Assembly (NCBI GenBank): GCA_030248225.1
Contig: JASANE010003114.1
Location: 1 to 64,000, forward strand
Direction: 5' to 3'
DNA: 64,000 bases
Source: Trileptium ribeirensis
Lineage: Eukaryota > Nematoda > Enoplea > Enoplida > Thoracostomopsidae
The notes beneath the pieces are model-generated. The model was not told the origin of the DNA. It worked only from the letters and a program-made list of their open reading frames with translations, and did not search any database. A program made the translations under genes and the position numbers. Within the stretch, counting starts at the first letter, position 1, and each line of letters opens with the position of its first letter. Shown here piece by piece: positions 1-11,583 of the stretch.

Positions 1-526
1 CACGGGCAATATTTAAAAATCCTTTTTGACCCAGATTCTGCACCCTACAACAGCCATGTAGCCAAACCATGACATATAGCCTTATAAATCATTTTTGACT
101 TGCGATATCAGCTAAATTTGGCTAAAATATCTCAACCAGTTGTCGAGATAGTACAAACCATAACATTTGTTGGACTCAACTTTGAGCCGGCCCGAGCCCA
201 TTTGGTTCAATTTTACGGCCTGAAGGAGTTGGAACCCGCTTTCGCGTCTAGCTAAAGGCACCATAAATAGAAATTTTAAGCTTTCGACTAAGGTGCCACG
301 CGAGTCAATCCGCCCAACCGAAATTGAGTTACGCGTGTCACCCAAAAAAACCCCCAGAAACGGACACAATCGAAATTTACCACTGTGGCCAGAGAGAATT
401 TCGCTAGCTCGTTCCATTTACTACATTCAGAATGCAATATTATAAATTTAAACAAAACATGCAATACATAGCTTCGTTATGACAATAACTTTGCTTCTAT
501 GCTTACACGTTATTTTTTGCTACATA
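1..526 (-). other. Intron sequence after exon 11 (no exon seen)
   Basis: A minus-strand frame of 101 codons lies at 112-417, but it matches nothing I know and lacks the expected MH2 C-terminal motifs. I treat the stretch as intron, with the rest of the gene lying off the left edge. Confidence 0.5.
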
Positions 527-766
527 CAGTACTCGCCAAAAATGACCGTCGCATTTCGAGCGAGCGAGTTCGAGCGAGTCGCGAGCGAGTCTCGAGCGAG
601 TCGCGAGCGAGTGGCTCGCTCGAGATTTCGCAACTATTTAAATTAATAGAAAATTCTATTTTTAGAACAAATTTATTTCGAGCGAGTCGCGAGCGAGTGT
701 CGAGCGAGTCGCGAGCGAGTGTCGAGCGAGTCGCGAGCGAGCGACAGTCATTTTTGGCGGGTACTG
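527..766. mobile_element. 240-bp inverted-repeat element (MITE), CGAGCGAG-filled
   Basis: Terminal inverted repeats cagtactcgccaaaaatgac and gtcatttttggcgggtactg are each flanked by TA, the target duplication of Tc1/mariner-type elements. The interior is built of repeated cgagcgagtcg blocks in both halves around an AT-rich centre. There is no coding capacity. A diverged relative with the same right end is at 8649-8795. Confidence 0.85.
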
Positions 767-794
767 TAATATAAAATGAAATACATATACAATA

Positions 795-1229
795 CTAGTC
801 GGTAGTGGAACTACATTTGTGAGCGGAGCTTGGGCTGTGGCATTACGAATGTACTCAATTTTATGTTCTTGTAACTACATTGCATAGGGCTTTATCATTG
901 GTAAAAATATTATATTTGAATTCTTCGACCCAAAAAACCTATAATGGTTTGATCGAAACGATTCTATTTCAATAAATAACACAAATATTGCAAAATTCTC
1001 TATTTTAACTGCATAAACTTAACTAATTTGTTAATTACTAATTAACCACTCAAAATTTTTCAATCCCAAATATCAGGTACACACTTTGACATGATAGGCT
1101 TTCAAACAAAAAATTTTAAAATCGGTTCAGTGGTTCTTGAGATCCATGAAAGACGAACGGACATCGACTTTTTTGCTCCCAGACAGAAAATAAAAACGCT
1201 TCGCTCGGCTTCACCGAGCTCCGCTCAAT
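795..1229 (+). repeat. Dispersed ~0.45-kb repeat, copy 1
   Basis: Aligns by eye along its whole length with 62787-63243, in the same orientation. Both end in a GC-rich hairpin (ctcggcttcnccgag) followed by ctccgctcaa. The segment ggttcagtggttcttgagat followed by a run of cgaacg/ggacatcgac recalls the 3' ends of RTE-like retroposons; that class call is inference. No coding frame is supported. Confidence 0.8.
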
Positions 1230-1467
1230 CATACGTTAGAAATAGCCATAACGTTATCGTAAAAGAGTTAAATTCAGTAATACACACGTCACAACCTTTT
1301 AAGCAAATTAGCTGAACTGTAAATGTGTGTACAAAACTACTAAGTACACACGAGGGCTAGAACACACAGGCGAAACACGGACGAAATTGCGGCGCTATGC
1401 GTCTGGTTAGTATGAATGGAATTGCTGTTTCATCGTGACTGCAGCTATTGTAGCAATAAAACCTTAC

Positions 1468-1582
1468 CCTGAACTGGCATGGGCGGTCCACCAGCAACAG
1501 CCGCTGCTTGAGCGTACGCCGCCGAGACAGCCATAGCGGCTTGTTCGGTTATTTGCCGATGCGTATCACGAAGATCGAATAC
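1468..1582 (-). CDS. Med: Co-Smad exon 11: MH2 three-helix region, Ala-rich insert
   Basis: 115 bases; acceptor atgtgtag, donor gtaagg after CAG G (phase 1). It encodes VFDLRDTHRQITEQAAMAV and then an Ala-rich run ending AAAVAGGPPMPVQ. Human and fly Smad4 have VFDLRQCHRQM followed by the same kind of Ala/Gln-rich insertion in MH2, a feature unique to co-Smads. The remaining MH2 sequence (DDLRRLCILR through the C-terminal helix region) is not found between here and base 1, so the gene is cut by the window's left edge and at least one more exon is expected there. Confidence 0.95.
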
Positions 1583-1761
1583 CTACACATAATAAAGTAA
1601 CAAGCATAAAGATCGCACGAAAATTCAGCACATATGTTATGGAATTCATCAAAATAACTACTTCAGAAACAAGTTTTTGAAGAACGGAAAATCTCCCCAC
1701 AACAAACAGCAAATTTCATATGGGCGGCTGACAATTGAAATCGATTTATTCCAGGTACGTA

Positions 1762-1968
1762 CAGTCACGGACAGCAATAAGTGCACAAAAACGAACACAA
1801 CAAGGTTAGTTTATACGTGAACGTCACAACGTTCGGTTAAAAGTGAACGTACCACAACGATCGTTTGCGTGTATGGTCGTTTATAAACAATCATTCTAAC
1901 GCTCGTTTGCGTTTACGTTCGCTCACGTTTCGCGTTCGTTTTTATACACATATTTTTGTACGGGACTG
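1762..1968. mobile_element. MITE, CAGTCACGGACAG family, copy 1
   Basis: The left end cagtcacggacagcaataag is preceded by TA; the right end tacgggactg is its diverged complement. The interior is rich in aacgttcg/cgaacgt in both orientations. A second copy lies at 19343-19584. Confidence 0.7.
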
Positions 1969-2477
1969 CACACATATATATTGGAACAATATTATACTAA
2001 ATTATTATTAAACTTTACATCTCTGTCCTACTGCATGGTACTTATACTCAAGTCCTCCACTGTTACGGCGGGCGAACTAGGCTTAATCCAAAATAAGCTT
2101 CGACGTTTTGTATATACTTTTTATATCGATAACATCTGCATTATTGCGAAAATTCGAAAACGTTGCCATAATTTTATGACCAGAATGCATACTGCTAAAG
2201 TTGAGCTATATTTCTAATTGAGCGGAAATTTTGGCACCGTTTTCAAAAATCTAGCTAGCAACAGTCTGTTATATTATAAGAAAAAGTTACAAACTCTGAA
2301 AACCCAGTAAAAATAGTAAAACACTGATTATTACATTACTTATGTAGCTAAATGAAATGTTTATGTATCATACGCTTAAAAAGCGGCTCAAATAATAGAA
2401 AATGTACAATGTGTTTAAATTTTTGAACAGCGATATGTATGCGTGACCAGGCGCCGTGGTATCGATTATATATACTA

Positions 2478-2740
2478 CAGTTACAATCACAATTAAGTGC
2501 TCATAAAATCGAACGCAGACGAAATCGAAAGAAAACGTAATCGATCGGTTTTCGTTTAAATCGAAATTCGCTAAATTAAACGCGAACTAACATTTTTTAT
2601 TAAATTGTTTTTTATTTTGACGCAATGGAAATTCGTTAATCTATTTTCGTTCAAACGATCGATTTTCGTTTAAACGCAAATGATTGAAATCGAACGAAGC
2701 GTCGATCGATTTTTTGAGCACTTAATTCTGATTGTAACTG
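2478..2740. mobile_element. 263-bp MITE with long inverted ends
   Basis: The left end cagttacaatcacaattaag and the right end cttaattctgattgtaactg are inverted repeats flanked by TA on both sides. The interior holds aatcgaacg/cgttcgatt-type motifs and no coding frame. It is consistent with a Tc1/mariner-type non-autonomous element and lies in the intron between exons 10 and 11. Confidence 0.8.
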
Positions 2741-3311
2741 TATGCTGCATATATTCGAATTTTTAATTTTACATTATGAAAATCTTTGTAACATAATATG
2801 AATGATATATGAGACATGCGCCAATTCGACAGTGTTAAAAACACTGTGGTCAGAAAAAGTTATATTATTATGTACAACCGCCTTTTAAGGGTAAGGCCAA
2901 TGTACATTATTTTTAAGTGACTGGGATTTTTAATACTTCGTGTAGGAATGTCATTTAATAACGTTGCACAAAATAAACCAGTAATTTAAAATGAATCGTC
3001 ATTCTTTAGCAACTTTCGAGGACCTGTGTATAATAAGTGCCAAGAACTAAGCCAAAAATAAACAGCAAAGCAAAGCCATACATAACAATCACAAAAATAT
3101 TTAGATACAACACATACACAGAAACCACAATGTGATTCAACGCAATAAAGCACTTTCATATTTTCAGATAAGAATAAAATGAAGGCACTCAAACTCTTAT
3201 TCCAGGTACTCAAGCTCTGAGTCCAAGAACTTTCATTGTCGAGTTAATGAACTTGGCTTGATCTATAAATACAAATATATTCCAGTTCTCTTTTTAATAG
3301 AAACTGCTCAC

Positions 3312-3480
3312 CTTGAGATATGCCTGTGGATATATTTTGTGAACAACGTCGCCTGGCTGCTTTCCGGCTTGTCGATCGAGATAATAGCTTTCAAGAAAGA
3401 CCGGCTGGTCTGAAGTACATCGGAGATAAATGTCGCCTTCCCCTTTGAGATCAAGCTGGATCCCGTTACCAATATGCTGT
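3312..3480 (-). CDS. Med: Co-Smad exon 10: MH2 domain, middle
   Basis: 169 bases; acceptor tatttttag, donor gtgagc after AAG. One base completes Arg from exon 9, then [20 protein letters not shown] and onward to [12 protein letters not shown] (phase 0). [14 protein letters not shown] and PGD.VHKIYP are co-Smad rather than R-Smad signatures; R-Smads lack the GEGD/YYLDR combination. This settles the gene as Smad4-type and not Mad or Smox. Substitutions such as Gln-Pro-Val in place of His/Asn-Ala/Ser-Val before the FLESYYLDR strand are unusual. Confidence 0.95.
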
Positions 3481-3898
3481 CTAAAAATAGTTTTTAAATT
3501 GCAATGAGACGGAAGGCACTCAGACGGGTATGTACAGTCAAGTTCAGAAATAAAAGCAAATTTTTCCCGAAAACTTAACAGCTGTTCAATTGCCATTCGC
3601 GAATTTTTCGCTAACTATTCGGAAAAAAATTGCGTTTATTTTTGTAACAACGTCTCTTAGAGATTTTATTAACATTTTATAATCCTAAAGCCCATCACTG
3701 AACAATAAGCCGTTGCCAGTCACCATATGCACATCCAATTTAACACTCGAGCTCTTCGACATTGATCTAGTATGACTGATATAATATAAATTTGACAACC
3801 AGATAAGTATTAAACGACAATAAACGGGTGTTGATATTTCCGTATGAATAATTGCTCCACATCAGTGTTATGAGAAAGTGGAGAACAATTTGACCACA

Positions 3899-3929
3899 GG
3901 TATACATCCATGCAGAATGGATGTATACC
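3899..3929. repeat. Perfect 13-bp hairpin in the intron between exons 9 and 10
   Basis: Arms ggtatacatccat and atggatgtatacc surround a 5-base loop. No target duplication or larger element is evident. Confidence 0.8.
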
Positions 3930-3994
3930 AACTGGTAATAATCTTGCTTGACTCTCGCTCGTCCGTTTATATGTTTCAAAGTTGCAAGAGTTAC

Positions 3995-4178
3995 CTCACA
4001 CGGTCACTCGTTTCAGTTCGATGCACATTCGACAGAGCGCCAATACAAAATCGGTTTTGTTTGTCCGGATCAGTTCCACCGTCGATTTGAACTGATTTGT
4101 GTTCAGATGGCACTTTGAATGATTCGCCGACGTGAGAATCAAGTTCATAATAGTCAATCGAACACCAATACTCGGGAG
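3995..4178 (-). CDS. Med: Co-Smad exon 9: start of the MH2 domain
   Basis: 184 bases; acceptor aatcatttcag, donor gtaact after GTG AG (phase 2). It begins [19 protein letters not shown], the typical entry to the MH2 domain, and includes [20 protein letters not shown] and a closing RVR. MH2 forms the trimer interface with phosphorylated R-Smads. Equivalents of the human Smad4 hot-spot residues Asp351, Arg361 and Cys363 are present, but the position of Tyr353 is Gly (IDGGTDP instead of the usual DGYVDP). Identity to remembered co-Smads is clear though lower than I would expect for a typical insect, suggesting a fast-evolving lineage. Confidence 0.95.
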
Positions 4179-7016
4179 CTGAAATGATTAATAACACGAA
4201 ATATTGTTTGCTTTAATATGTTCAGAAGAATTCAAGTTTCAATTCATTTAATGTTACGTAGAGGCAGAGTAATATTCTGTAACAGCTTTTAATTGTGCAA
4301 AAAATGTTTTTGCCGGTCTGTGACAATAGTAACTTGTCACCTTTGACAAGCCACTATGTAACCTGGTAAATATTTTATAAAGTTATCTCATTTGCTGGCC
4401 ATTAGTATGTAATTCATAACTTGTGTAACGGCCGATTTTTTCTGGCTAATTTTTTTATTCTTTTCAAATTCCAGGTTTTTTGGAAATCTGACGTGATCAC
4501 TTTGTTATTTTGATGGCTGAATCCAATGCTTCACGTTATAACAGTCTTCTTAATATTGGTATCCGGTGATGGCATATGCACAACCTTCTCACCTATAGCG
4601 ATTACAACTATATAATTGTAGCAAAATTTTTTGGCATATAGCATGGATTGGATTTCTTGCTTGCAAACAGCCGGTGTACATAGAATTATCATCTTATGAA
4701 AACAATGGTGCTGCTGTAAATGTGTTGTTTTTGGGCGTCCACAAAAGGCTGAAAATGCTCCATTTTGGCACTGAGCCAAAAAAGATCTGAGCAACATTTT
4801 TTAACAAGTTGTATATACACGGCTGGAGTGGGTCTATAGATATTTAGGAACGACTAAAGCAATGGCATTTGCGACACACGCCAAGAGTTACGGACTTTAA
4901 CGTGAAAAATAGCTCTAAAAACCTTAATGTTGTATGAAAGTGTGAGTGCACATTTTGCAAGTTTCCCTTATGTCACTTCAGGGAGAAAATAAGGCATTAT
5001 TATGAGGGTTTTTGCAATGCACTGAATCAGACCATCTTTACTACCATCGCAGGAGTATTTGTTTGAGTACCCAGTTTGCTTCCCAAAATTTATAGAACCT
5101 TTGGTTGCCCTTCTATTTAGTATCTATACACACAATTAACGTTAACAAGAATAATAGTGACTAATAGTGACGTTAACCGTAGAAGAGAAATCTATCTGAC
5201 TATGTACAGAAAATTAAATTATACCGCAAGATTTCTAGCGCTTGCCATTCTGCATAATAATAATAAGCTATATTTCCTAGAAACATAGAACCATTAGAGA
5301 CTTTTAGATATTCTTGTATAAATCAGAAAACGCCGTATCATCGAACTATGTTGCGTGATTTTGAAAATTTTGTTATTGTGTGATACTTTTCACTTGTTGG
5401 TTTGTTCAATTTAAGTAAAGCACTATCAGATAAACCTACAAGAAACTGAGTTGGACAGCCACACGTATAGTACGCCAAATGATTGACCGCTGCACGTTCG
5501 TTGATCGCTCGCTGCGCACTCATTTCAAAAAGGCGACAGTCAATCGTGGCGAGTACTTTTATACCATCCAGCGCTTAATGGGGCCCATTAGTTTTGTCTC
5601 TATGGCACTTTTTACGCAAATTGTACAAAGCCAGAATGCAAGAATAATTTTATGAACATTTTTGATAGACAATATAGAAACAACAAATGATTTTTGAAGT
5701 AATAATATATCGACTTCTCCAACCTGGAGCAACTGACAGCGGTTCATCGTCGGAATCAAGTTTTGCATTTGTCGCTGCTGTAATAAAAACTTAAAAAATA
5801 TTAAGGAAACCTACTTTTATATAAAAAAGCTCTTCATATATACATTATGTGGTAGTCGTGCATTTTATAAAATAACGAAATATTACGAAAATCACACATT
5901 ATATTCCTATAATGAACAAAGTGAGAAAATAATTCTAATCGACTTTAATTGGCATTGCAAAATTTTTGTTAATCCAAGTGCACTTTGGGTGCGCCACTGA
6001 TACCAGCGGAGTATATATCGGTGCCAAGACGCAATTCGAAGCTCTGGGTGGTAGATAATTTTTTCAAACACCGTTTATTTGTCTAAATATTTTGCGTTTT
6101 TCGACTGATAAGCTTAAACGATCCCTTAACTAATATTAATTGAATTAATTCAAAACAATCTGGTAAATGCATAAAGAATTTATTACACCAATTTCTTACA
6201 AAAATACTGCTTTTATTAATGCTAAGCTCTCCCAAAACTAAATGACAATCCGTCCGTATCCGGGTTAGAATGAAAGACATAAATTCCGAATGGAGATTTC
6301 CATGACAGCGTCAAGAGGAAAAATTGGAAAAATTTCGTTTTTGTACCTCGGTGCTACTAACTCTTAACACGTCTTCCGGTGGACGGGTTATGACAAATTT
6401 TTGTTCGCAACGGGTGCTAGTTAAATTGCCACTCACATTTCTACTCGACCGGAAAAGCATGCAAGATGGCATAAAAATTGGACAAAATTATTTCAAAATT
6501 TAGTGATAAATTTGGCGTACATTTATCTAAATATTTGTTGATTTTAACTTTAGTCTGAGACGTTTTGACATAATTTCAGAGAAAATTTTAGTATTTTATG
6601 ATATAGCATAAAACGCTGAATTATAACAGCTTAATAAATTTAGACGTCAAGGTTTGAACCAGGGTAACGGTAACCATATTTCATGCTAGCTTCGTGTCAA
6701 AATCCCAATATATTCGTTCAAAAACAGAGCATTACTATTTACAAACTATGAAGGAGAAAAGTACTAATATACACTACGGGGAGTAATGACATGTTTCGCG
6801 AGTTGTTTGCGAAAGCTAAGCAGCTGTACATTATTGTTGTTCATAGTTTTCGCTAACGATTTTCCTTAATTTCTGCACGTAACTGTAGCATTTCATTTCG
6901 TGGAGCCCGAATCCTTCGTATTTAGCATGGGACTAGCATCTGTATTCACTGGTATTTATATTATTTCTGAATGAGTAATTCTTGGCTCATAAGAATTCCA
7001 GCTTTTATTAAATTCT
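4179..7016 (-). other. Intron between exons 8 and 9, unique part
   Basis: About 2.8 kb with no exon supported. A minus frame of 88 codons at 4531-4797 is open but unrecognised. A fragment of the cagtactcgcc element end (gtggcgagtac) is visible near 5546. Otherwise I see only AT-rich unique sequence. Confidence 0.5.
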
Positions 7017-7394
7017 TCATTTCATAACTTATAATAACAGTTTTATATTCTTCATTTCATAACTTATAACAGTTTTATATTCTTCATTTCATAACTTATA
7101 ATAACAGTTTTATATTCTTCATTTCATAACTTATAATAACAGTTTTATATTCTTCATTTCATAACTTATAATAACAGTTTTATATTCTTCATTTCATAAC
7201 TTATAATAACAGTTTTATATTCTTCATTTCATAACTTATAATAACAGTTTTATATTCTTCATTTCATAACTTATAATAACAGTTTTATATTCTTCATTTC
7301 ATAACTTATAATAACAGTTTTATATTCTTCATTTCATAACTTATAATAACAGTTTTATATTCTTCATTTCATAACTTATAATAACAGTTTTATT
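7017..7394. repeat. 35-bp tandem array, about 11 copies
   Basis: The unit contains ttcatttcataacttataat followed by aacagttttatattc. Copies are nearly identical; the second lacks six bases. The array ends about 155 bases from the edge of exon 8, in the same intron. Confidence 0.95.
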
Positions 7395-7549
7395 TCAGCA
7401 TCGCATCACATGAAATAAATATGTACGATACTCTGAACTCACTATATGAGATAATAAAAAATAATAATTGCTAGAATTTTGATTAACACTATCAAGCGTT
7501 CTAATATATGTAGCTACATTATAATAAACAAAGTACAAAGGAACCATAC

Positions 7550-7624
7550 CAAGCTGAGGCGATAACACAAAATTTTGTTGATCTCCAACGGCTGAAATGG
7601 TTGCCCACTGGCCGGCGCTATTTC
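7550..7624 (-). CDS. Med: Co-Smad linker exon 8 (75-nt symmetric mini-exon)
   Basis: Found by phase matching, not by length: acceptor gtgcgtttcag, 75 bases, donor gtatgg, phase 1 on both sides. It gives about 25 residues (GNSAGQWATISAVGDQQ then NFVLSPQL) and joins in frame to APEYWCSI of exon 9. Vertebrate and fly co-Smads have a Trp-containing, Ser/Thr-rich segment just before MH2, which this may correspond to. The exon is short enough for most gene finders to miss. It sits about 150 bases downstream (gene sense upstream) of a 35-bp tandem array in the intron. Confidence 0.75.
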
Positions 7625-8648
7625 CTGAAACGCACGATGGTATATAAATATGCGAGCCCAAAAAGTATATAACGAATACGCTATCGAAGTAAATGCAACC
7701 GTTATAAGATATATTAGGTTATCAGACTTTTTGTAGCCGACATATTCTTCATCTCGGATGTACAAATTTTGACCTTTAAGCGCTCTAGTGCTTTTTGGAA
7801 AAATTAACAGCCGTTTAGCTTATGCGCGCGCCAACAGAAATAACCGACACAATGCACCAATATGTTTGCCATTCGATTTTGCTAGTAAATATGTACGTAA
7901 TAAGGCACAACCAATCTGTATTCTACAGCAGCCTAGTCACGAACTACCCCCTACCAGAAAATGCTGGCCAATTTGCTAGTCATAATATTAGAAAGAAGGT
8001 CATTACGGCGAATAGTACAACAGCCACAGACACAGGTAGTTGAACACCCGGACGGAAAAATTCTGAATGAACGCGGACGTATGCGGAGTAGGTAAGATGA
8101 AACTGGAACGGACGGAGTTGCGTTTGGATGCGTGCGGTTGCAATTTCGTCTGAATGCGGACGAACGCAGTCGGACAAAGAGGGGATTTCGTCCGGTTTTT
8201 AGCGAAAACGCGTCTTTCCAAATCTCCATCGCAAGATTTTATCTTACCTCTAGCTAGTGATTACACCAATTAAATTATTCTCGGAGGCCCATCAACTACG
8301 ACGGTAATCGGGAATACGAGTATTACGACGGTATCAACCAAAGTAAGCCACGTTATACGTTGCAAAAAGTGTGTTTCAAGGACTGGTTTAGGTTAGAAAA
8401 CCTTCGGCGTCACCAAAATTTTGTCAAACTATGTACAATTTAAAATAGTGTTTTATACTTTGAATTTCTTTGCTTCTTCTTGTCGAATATACATCCGACG
8501 TGGCAAAAAACTCAGCGTAGTGCTGACTTGACATGAAAATTCTAACATACATAAGTGACGTTATTGATATTTAATTATTTATAACATATACACATACAAA
8601 GATTCCGCATTTTCACAAGCACATTACTGACTTTATCTTTTTCAATAT

Positions 8649-8795
8649 CCGCACGTCAGAAATGAATGTCGACTTTCGAGCGAATGGCGCGCTGTAGATT
8701 TCGAAACTCTTAGAATTAAAATATCAAATTTCATTTTAGAATAAATTTGTTTCTTCGAGGTAGTCGAGCGAGCGAGTCATTTTTGGCGAGTACTG
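8649..8795. mobile_element. Diverged MITE, CAGTACTCGCC family
   Basis: The right end gtcatttttggcgagtactg + TA matches the element at 527-766, with cgagcgag motifs next to it. The left end (cacgtcagaaatgaatgtcg) is degenerate, so that boundary is approximate. Confidence 0.6.
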
Positions 8796-9031
8796 TATTT
8801 AATTTTAAAACTGGAAGACATATTTTCTATTCACGTGTCTGGCAAACAATCATGGCACCATAACCTTCATCATTATTAAAAAAATTAGCTTGAGCTAGAA
8901 TATACTATTGATTTTATTAATATAATGTACCAAACAAACCATTTGAATATCTATGTACAAGTTTAAAATTTTTCAAGAAACAGTAGGATAAAAATATTAA
9001 TACTATCCAGATATTATCCACAAGTGCATAC

Positions 9032-9319
9032 CAGCAGAAGTCGAGACTGCCTGTTGTTGTTCGTTGGGGACAGTGCTATTGCTGCTGCCGCTGCTAGCCA
9101 TTTTCGGAGATGTTACGTCACAACCTAACATATTCTGACCATCTTTAAAGCTGACAATGCTACCGTCGTCAGAAACGGCAGCTTCTTGAGGCCGATGCGT
9201 TATTTTATGCGTTGGCTTCGTATCGACGGGCTTACCAGAGCTACTGTCGTCAACTGTTGTTGAAAAGATTGAATTGGTGGTCGCCGAAGATTGCCCTATG
9301 ACGCTCGAGCCCAAATAGT
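9032..9319 (-). CDS. Med: Co-Smad linker exon 7
   Basis: 288 bases, phase 1 at both ends: acceptor atattttcag before AC TAT TTG and donor gtatgc after GCT G. It encodes about 96 Ser/Thr/Asp-rich residues (DYLGSSVIGQSSATTNSIFS to AVSTSA) without a recognised domain. Its position between MH1 and MH2 and its matching phases place it in the linker. In the family this region carries phosphorylation and co-activator contacts; here several Ser/Thr-Pro or Ser-Lys sites (for example VTSPK) can be seen, but no specific function can be assigned. Being a multiple of three, it could be skipped without changing frame. Confidence 0.75.
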
Positions 9320-11149
9320 CTGAAAATATACCCAAAAATAATTATGTATAACTTATTGTAATAGGATCAAGTAGTACATGAAACTAAGCATACAGGAAGC
9401 TACTTATGGTCAATACTGTGTACATATACGGATATATAGTAGGCACAGCGTATGTATCTTTATACTGGTTACGGTAGTAAACGTTTCCTGATACAATGCA
9501 AACAAACAACAACTGTTGTGCGGACAATTCACAATATTGATAGCGTTCCGTCGAGCGGACATTTTTTGCACAGAATTAAGACAAATAATGCTTCAATTTA
9601 CTTAGTTTATGAGAATGACCAAAAACTTTACGAGATCACAGTTTTGCTTGAGCGTTAGCTATAAATGACATAGATATAAATGTGCACAATGAGCTTCCGA
9701 CGTTGCCGAAGTACGTAATCTATATAATTTGGTAAGTTCAGAACGAACCGAACTGGCAAGGCAACTCAAAATCGAAAACACAACGAGAAATATAATCAGC
9801 CGCTACATCAGAGTTGACTACATTGGCATGGTGCATAAAATAAATTATTACTGAAAACCTTACAGCACATACACTGCAGAGGGACTGTGTCGAACCTGTA
9901 CAAATAAATGGATGAAGTGTTGGCGGTCAAATAGCCACTACGACTAAGCGTATGGCTAAAAAAGTGTTTTGTCCGAAACAAGAACGCCCTCGTTTACTGT
10001 TTATCTTGTATTGTTTTATAAGCAGAGAAGTTGTCAAGTAACTCTAACATTGACCTTCGATCAGGAATCTAGAGCAAACTGAAAACATCAAGATTGTTTC
10101 GAGCATTGAAACTCAAGTTAACCTTTTACTGCTTTGTTCACAAGAAAAATTAAACACAATACATCCGTATTTATGCTTTTTGTGATTTCAATCTTCGTTA
10201 ACGTAATAACAATTCGCTTAGCAATGTTAGTATTCTTTCACCGGAGTGTGGCCTAAATTTAAATTTATTGTAGAATTACAATTGGTGATTCAATTTTAAA
10301 AACTTTTCGCAACAAATTTCTTAAGAAACAGCTCGACTATTACGAACGAAGAAACCACAATTATTAGTCGAAATACATCTCGGAAAACGTCTCTTATCTC
10401 GACGATAGCATAAATCTATAATGCTGCCATCGCCGTATGTAGCACTATCGTTTTATCTTATCTTTGGTATAACTGTTAGTCAGTTGTTTATTTTATTCGA
10501 CCAATCCAAATAGTATCGCCAACACTAGAGATAACTCCGATCAGTCTGTAATTTTTTCAAAGCATTAGTATACACCCATGTTTTTGTGCACTTAACGGCA
10601 ACACGCCACTCGCACAGTCAAGGCAACTGAGATGGAAACAATATAAGAGAAAAGCTGCACATTTCCGATTCCTAACCAAAGCCACAATGATACGCAGATA
10701 CGATGTATTATTTCTCATTCACACTATATCAAAGACTTAATATCGCCACAACGAAATACCACTCAAATATTTTAAATCAGTGCTGTACACCTGATGTGTC
10801 GCAGTGTTTGTAAGGAAATCGATTCACACTCAATTCCACATTATCGCGTAGTATGGTTACTTGTTACCATAAATGTTTAAAAGTCATCAACATTAACTGG
10901 TTATGTAGACAGGTGTTAGATGTGGTATTACAGATTCAGCTATTATGCACCTTATCACCACTGTTTAATGTACAAGTCCATTGCAAATGTTTTAAGTCCA
11001 AGTTTAATACTGTCCTGCAATATTCTTCAAGTAACTTTGCAATCATAGCGGAACCAAAATATGGCCTCACCCTTATTTAATGTCTTTGTTCCAAACAGTT
11101 TCTTTTGTACGTACTTTAATTTCAAGCAGTCTATTCAAATGGTTGAAGT
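9320..11149 (-). other. Intron between exons 6 and 7, left part
   Basis: About 1.8 kb. The plus strand from 9700 to 10100 reads like a badly decayed transposase-type frame, broken by many stops; I cannot name it. No splice-consistent exon in the co-Smad frame was found. Confidence 0.4.
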
Positions 11150-11491
11150 TTATGGCTTATATCCACAATATGTGCATAAATTACTGTGTGATAAATCTAT
11201 TCCAAAACGATGGGGCTTAAGCTTTCATGGCCTGTCAAATACTGTATGGCAATTACCGTGAGATCTTTATTTAGTTTCCAAACGTACTCTGATCTAGATT
11301 TGAACGGGTGACTAAAGAAAACTCTGTCTGTTTGAAGTTAGTGTTGTTAACCCATTCTTTTGTTTTTCGAAAAAAGCTTTCCTCCATCCACATTCTAACA
11401 ATCAAACAGTTACAGGAATGTAGGGTTCTTGTCCCAAAAATGTTATTATCTGAACCGTGTCCAGCTACTTCATCGATTAACGAGATTCCTA

Positions 11492-11524
<33 letters not shown>

Positions 11525-11549
11525 GGTGGGAACGGGCACCGCGAAGTCG

Positions 11550-11583
<34 letters not shown>

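Noticed and set aside
8000..8230. Repeated gaatgcggacg motifs and overlapping minus frames as a small gene
   Set aside because: Three frames are open at once because of GC-rich repeats; no motif, splice site or start supports any of them.
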